64,000 nt of DNA, taken from DSNY01 sp040752195 (GTDB lineage Bacteria > Pseudomonadota > Gammaproteobacteria > Burkholderiales > Burkholderiaceae_F). Positions within the stretch are counted from its first letter, which is position 1; every line of letters begins with the position of its first letter. The notes beneath the pieces are model-generated. The model ran no database searches. It saw only the letters and a list, made by a program, of their open reading frames with translations, and was not told the origin of the DNA. Location of the stretch: the NCBI GenBank assembly GCA_040752195.1, contig JBFMFC010000012.1:1-64000 (forward strand). Reading direction: 5' to 3'. Below are positions 62,910-64,000 of the stretch, one piece after another. A program made the translations under genes and the position numbers.

Positions 62910-63905
62910 TCAGTCGCTCGACTGCGCGCGGCGCAGCCGATCGCGCACCGCTTCCCACGCCACGCCCGACGGCGGGCGGACGACGAGGATGCGTTCGGCG
63001 CCGGCGGCGTCGAGTTCGTGCAGCAGCGCGTACAGCCGGCGCGCGTATTCATCCGGCTGTTGCGGCGCGATCAGCCGCAGCGCGATGTCGCGCGTGCGGT
63101 CGAGCAGCGCCTGCGCGGGCGCCAGCACCGCAAGCCGATGGCCGCGCAGCGCGTTGATGCGCGCGGCCAGTTCGGAAGGCTCGACCAGTTCCAGCGGCGT
63201 TCGCGGCGCGTAGTGCGTCTCGATCCTGCCTGGGGCCCGCGGCGCATCGCCTTGCGCGTCGCGCACCGGCACACCCAATGCCGCTTCGAGCCGATCTCGG
63301 GTCACCGCCCCCGGCCGCAGCAGACGCGGCTCGCCGGCCGACAGATCGACGATCGTCGATTCGATGCCGACAGGGCACGCGCCGCCGTCGAGAATGAGAT
63401 CGACTTTGCCTGCGGGCTTCTCGCCCAGGTCGGCGCGCACGTGCGCGGCGGTCGTCGGACTGATACGGCCGAAGCTGTTGGCGCTCGGGGCGACGATCGC
63501 CTTCGTGCGGTCCGCGCCGGCAAACGCTTCGAGCAACGCGCGCGCCCACGGGTGCGCGGGCGAACGCAGCCCCACCGTGTCCTGTCCGCCGGTGACGACA
63601 TCTTTCGCGCGCGGCGAGCGCTTGAGCACGAGCGTCAGCGGCCCCGGCCAGAAGGTCGCTGCGAGCCTGCGCGCGGACGCCGGCACCTCGCGCGCCCACG
63701 CGTCGAGCGCGGCCGCATCGAGCACGTGGACGATCACCGGGTGATCGGCCGGCCGCCCTTTCGCCGCGAAGATCGCGCGCACCGCCGCTTCGTTGTCGGC
63801 GTCGGCGCCGAGTCCGTAGACGGTTTCGGTCGGAAAAGCGACCAGCCCGCCGCGCGCGAGGATGGCGGCGGCGCGTTCGATCGCTGCGGGGTCGATCGGG
63901 CGCAT
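62910..63905 (-). CDS. L-threonylcarbamoyladenylate synthase, Sua5 type
   Basis: A 331-aa enzyme that makes threonylcarbamoyl-AMP for tRNA t6A. The N-terminal YrdC domain has GLVAFPTETVYGLGADA, AAKGRPADHPVIVH, VGLRSPAHPWA, and SANSFGRISPT; the Sua5 C-terminal domain (about 215-331) follows a linker (GRIETHYAPRTPLEL). The ATG at 63905 starts immediately after the stop of purK (63906-63908), so the two are coupled. Confidence 0.95.
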   Translation of the reverse strand: MRPIDPAAIERAAAILARGGLVAFPTETVYGLGADADNEAAVRAIFAAKGRPADHPVIVHVLDAAALDAWAREVPASARRLAATFWPGPLTLVLKRSPRAKDVVTGGQDTVGLRSPAHPWARALLEAFAGADRTKAIVAPSANSFGRISPTTAAHVRADLGEKPAGKVDLILDGGACPVGIESTIVDLSAGEPRLLRPGAVTRDRLEAALGVPVRDAQGDAPRAPGRIETHYAPRTPLELVEPSELAARINALRGHRLAVLAPAQALLDRTRDIALRLIAPQQPDEYARRLYALLHELDAAGAERILVVRPPSGVAWEAVRDRLRRAQSSD

Positions 63906-64000
63906 TCACTTCGCCGGCGCGATGCCGAGCAGCGCCGCGGCCTCGTTGGCCCGCGCCAGCGCCTGCTCGGCGCTCGATCCGAGCACCGTCACGTGGCCCA
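63906..64000 (-). CDS. purK: 5-(carboxyamino)imidazole ribonucleotide synthase, C-terminal end (truncated)
   Basis: The frame is open to the window edge, and the visible C-terminus GHVTVLGSSAEQALARAN then AAALLGIAPAK matches PurK ends (KMGHVT motif with M cut by the window edge). PurK carboxylates AIR in purine synthesis. Only about 31 residues are seen; the rest lies outside. The next gene, sua5, abuts it directly. Confidence 0.8.
   Translation of the reverse strand, partial: GHVTVLGSSAEQALARANEAAALLGIAPAK

Overview
The window is a GC-rich (roughly two-thirds G+C), densely packed bacterial chromosome segment. Gene content points to a betaproteobacterium, most likely Burkholderiales: Bug/TTT-type tripartite-tricarboxylate receptor, purK-sua5 pair, kynBUA tryptophan catabolic operon, PEP-CTERM protein with a sigma-54 promoter, and glycine cleavage operon under a tandem glycine riboswitch. 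This placement is inference from gene families. A run of 10 N at 55203-55212 shows that the sequence is a draft scaffold. No rRNA, tRNA, CRISPR array or prophage was recognised.

Layout. 1-3.8 kb: 3' end of folA, a terminal-inverted-repeat element (copy 1), and a hybrid histidine kinase translationally coupled to a PhnD-like binding protein. 3.9-12.7 kb: mnmC, ettA, a papain-like protease fused to an alpha/beta hydrolase, a DUF4337 membrane protein, element copy 2, a di-haem cytochrome c and a lipoprotein hydrolase. 12.7-12.9 kb: a tiny promoter-SD-ORF-terminator unit encoding a lysine-rich peptide. 13-17.8 kb: gcvT-gcvH-gcvP behind its riboswitch. 17.9-22.5 kb: SPW-repeat protein, RraA-like aldolase, DapA-like lyase, Orn/Lys/Arg decarboxylase. 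22.7-25.8 kb: TerB/DUF697-like protein, a Crp/Fnr regulator, DUF2892 and a tandem Usp. 25.9-29.4 kb: two exporters, a ChaC-like cyclotransferase, pdxH.

29.5-38.7 kb: a NarL-type response regulator and 7TM sensor kinase, an unlisted 51-aa membrane protein, DUF72, two small proteins, msrA, the PEP-CTERM protein, and a LemA/YgcG/TPM operon. 38.9-43.7 kb: flavin reductase, DMT exporter, kynB-kynU-kynA and a thioesterase. 43.8-47.2 kb: a three-gene FHA/lipoprotein/Ser-Thr kinase cassette of type VI secretion regulatory type without any secretion core genes. 47.3-49.8 kb: gcdH and a decayed IS5-family element with CTAG target duplication. 50-56.6 kb: Sel1-repeat proteins, a serine hydrolase lipoprotein, and a second response regulator/7TM kinase pair broken by the assembly gap. 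56.7-61.2 kb: a Bug receptor, two acyl-CoA dehydrogenases and a thiolase resembling a dicarboxylic-acid beta-oxidation operon. 61.3-64 kb: SemiSWEET, a GDSL lipase-like lipoprotein, sua5 and the 3' end of purK.

Most interesting points: the self-contained small basic-peptide gene at 12.8 kb; the two TIR elements with conserved arms and variable loops; the protease-hydrolase fusion; a hairpin burying the ettA ribosome-binding site; the T6SS-like kinase cassette; and a recurring TANNNT box 6-9 nt before start codons that lack a Shine-Dalgarno sequence, suggesting leaderless mRNAs.
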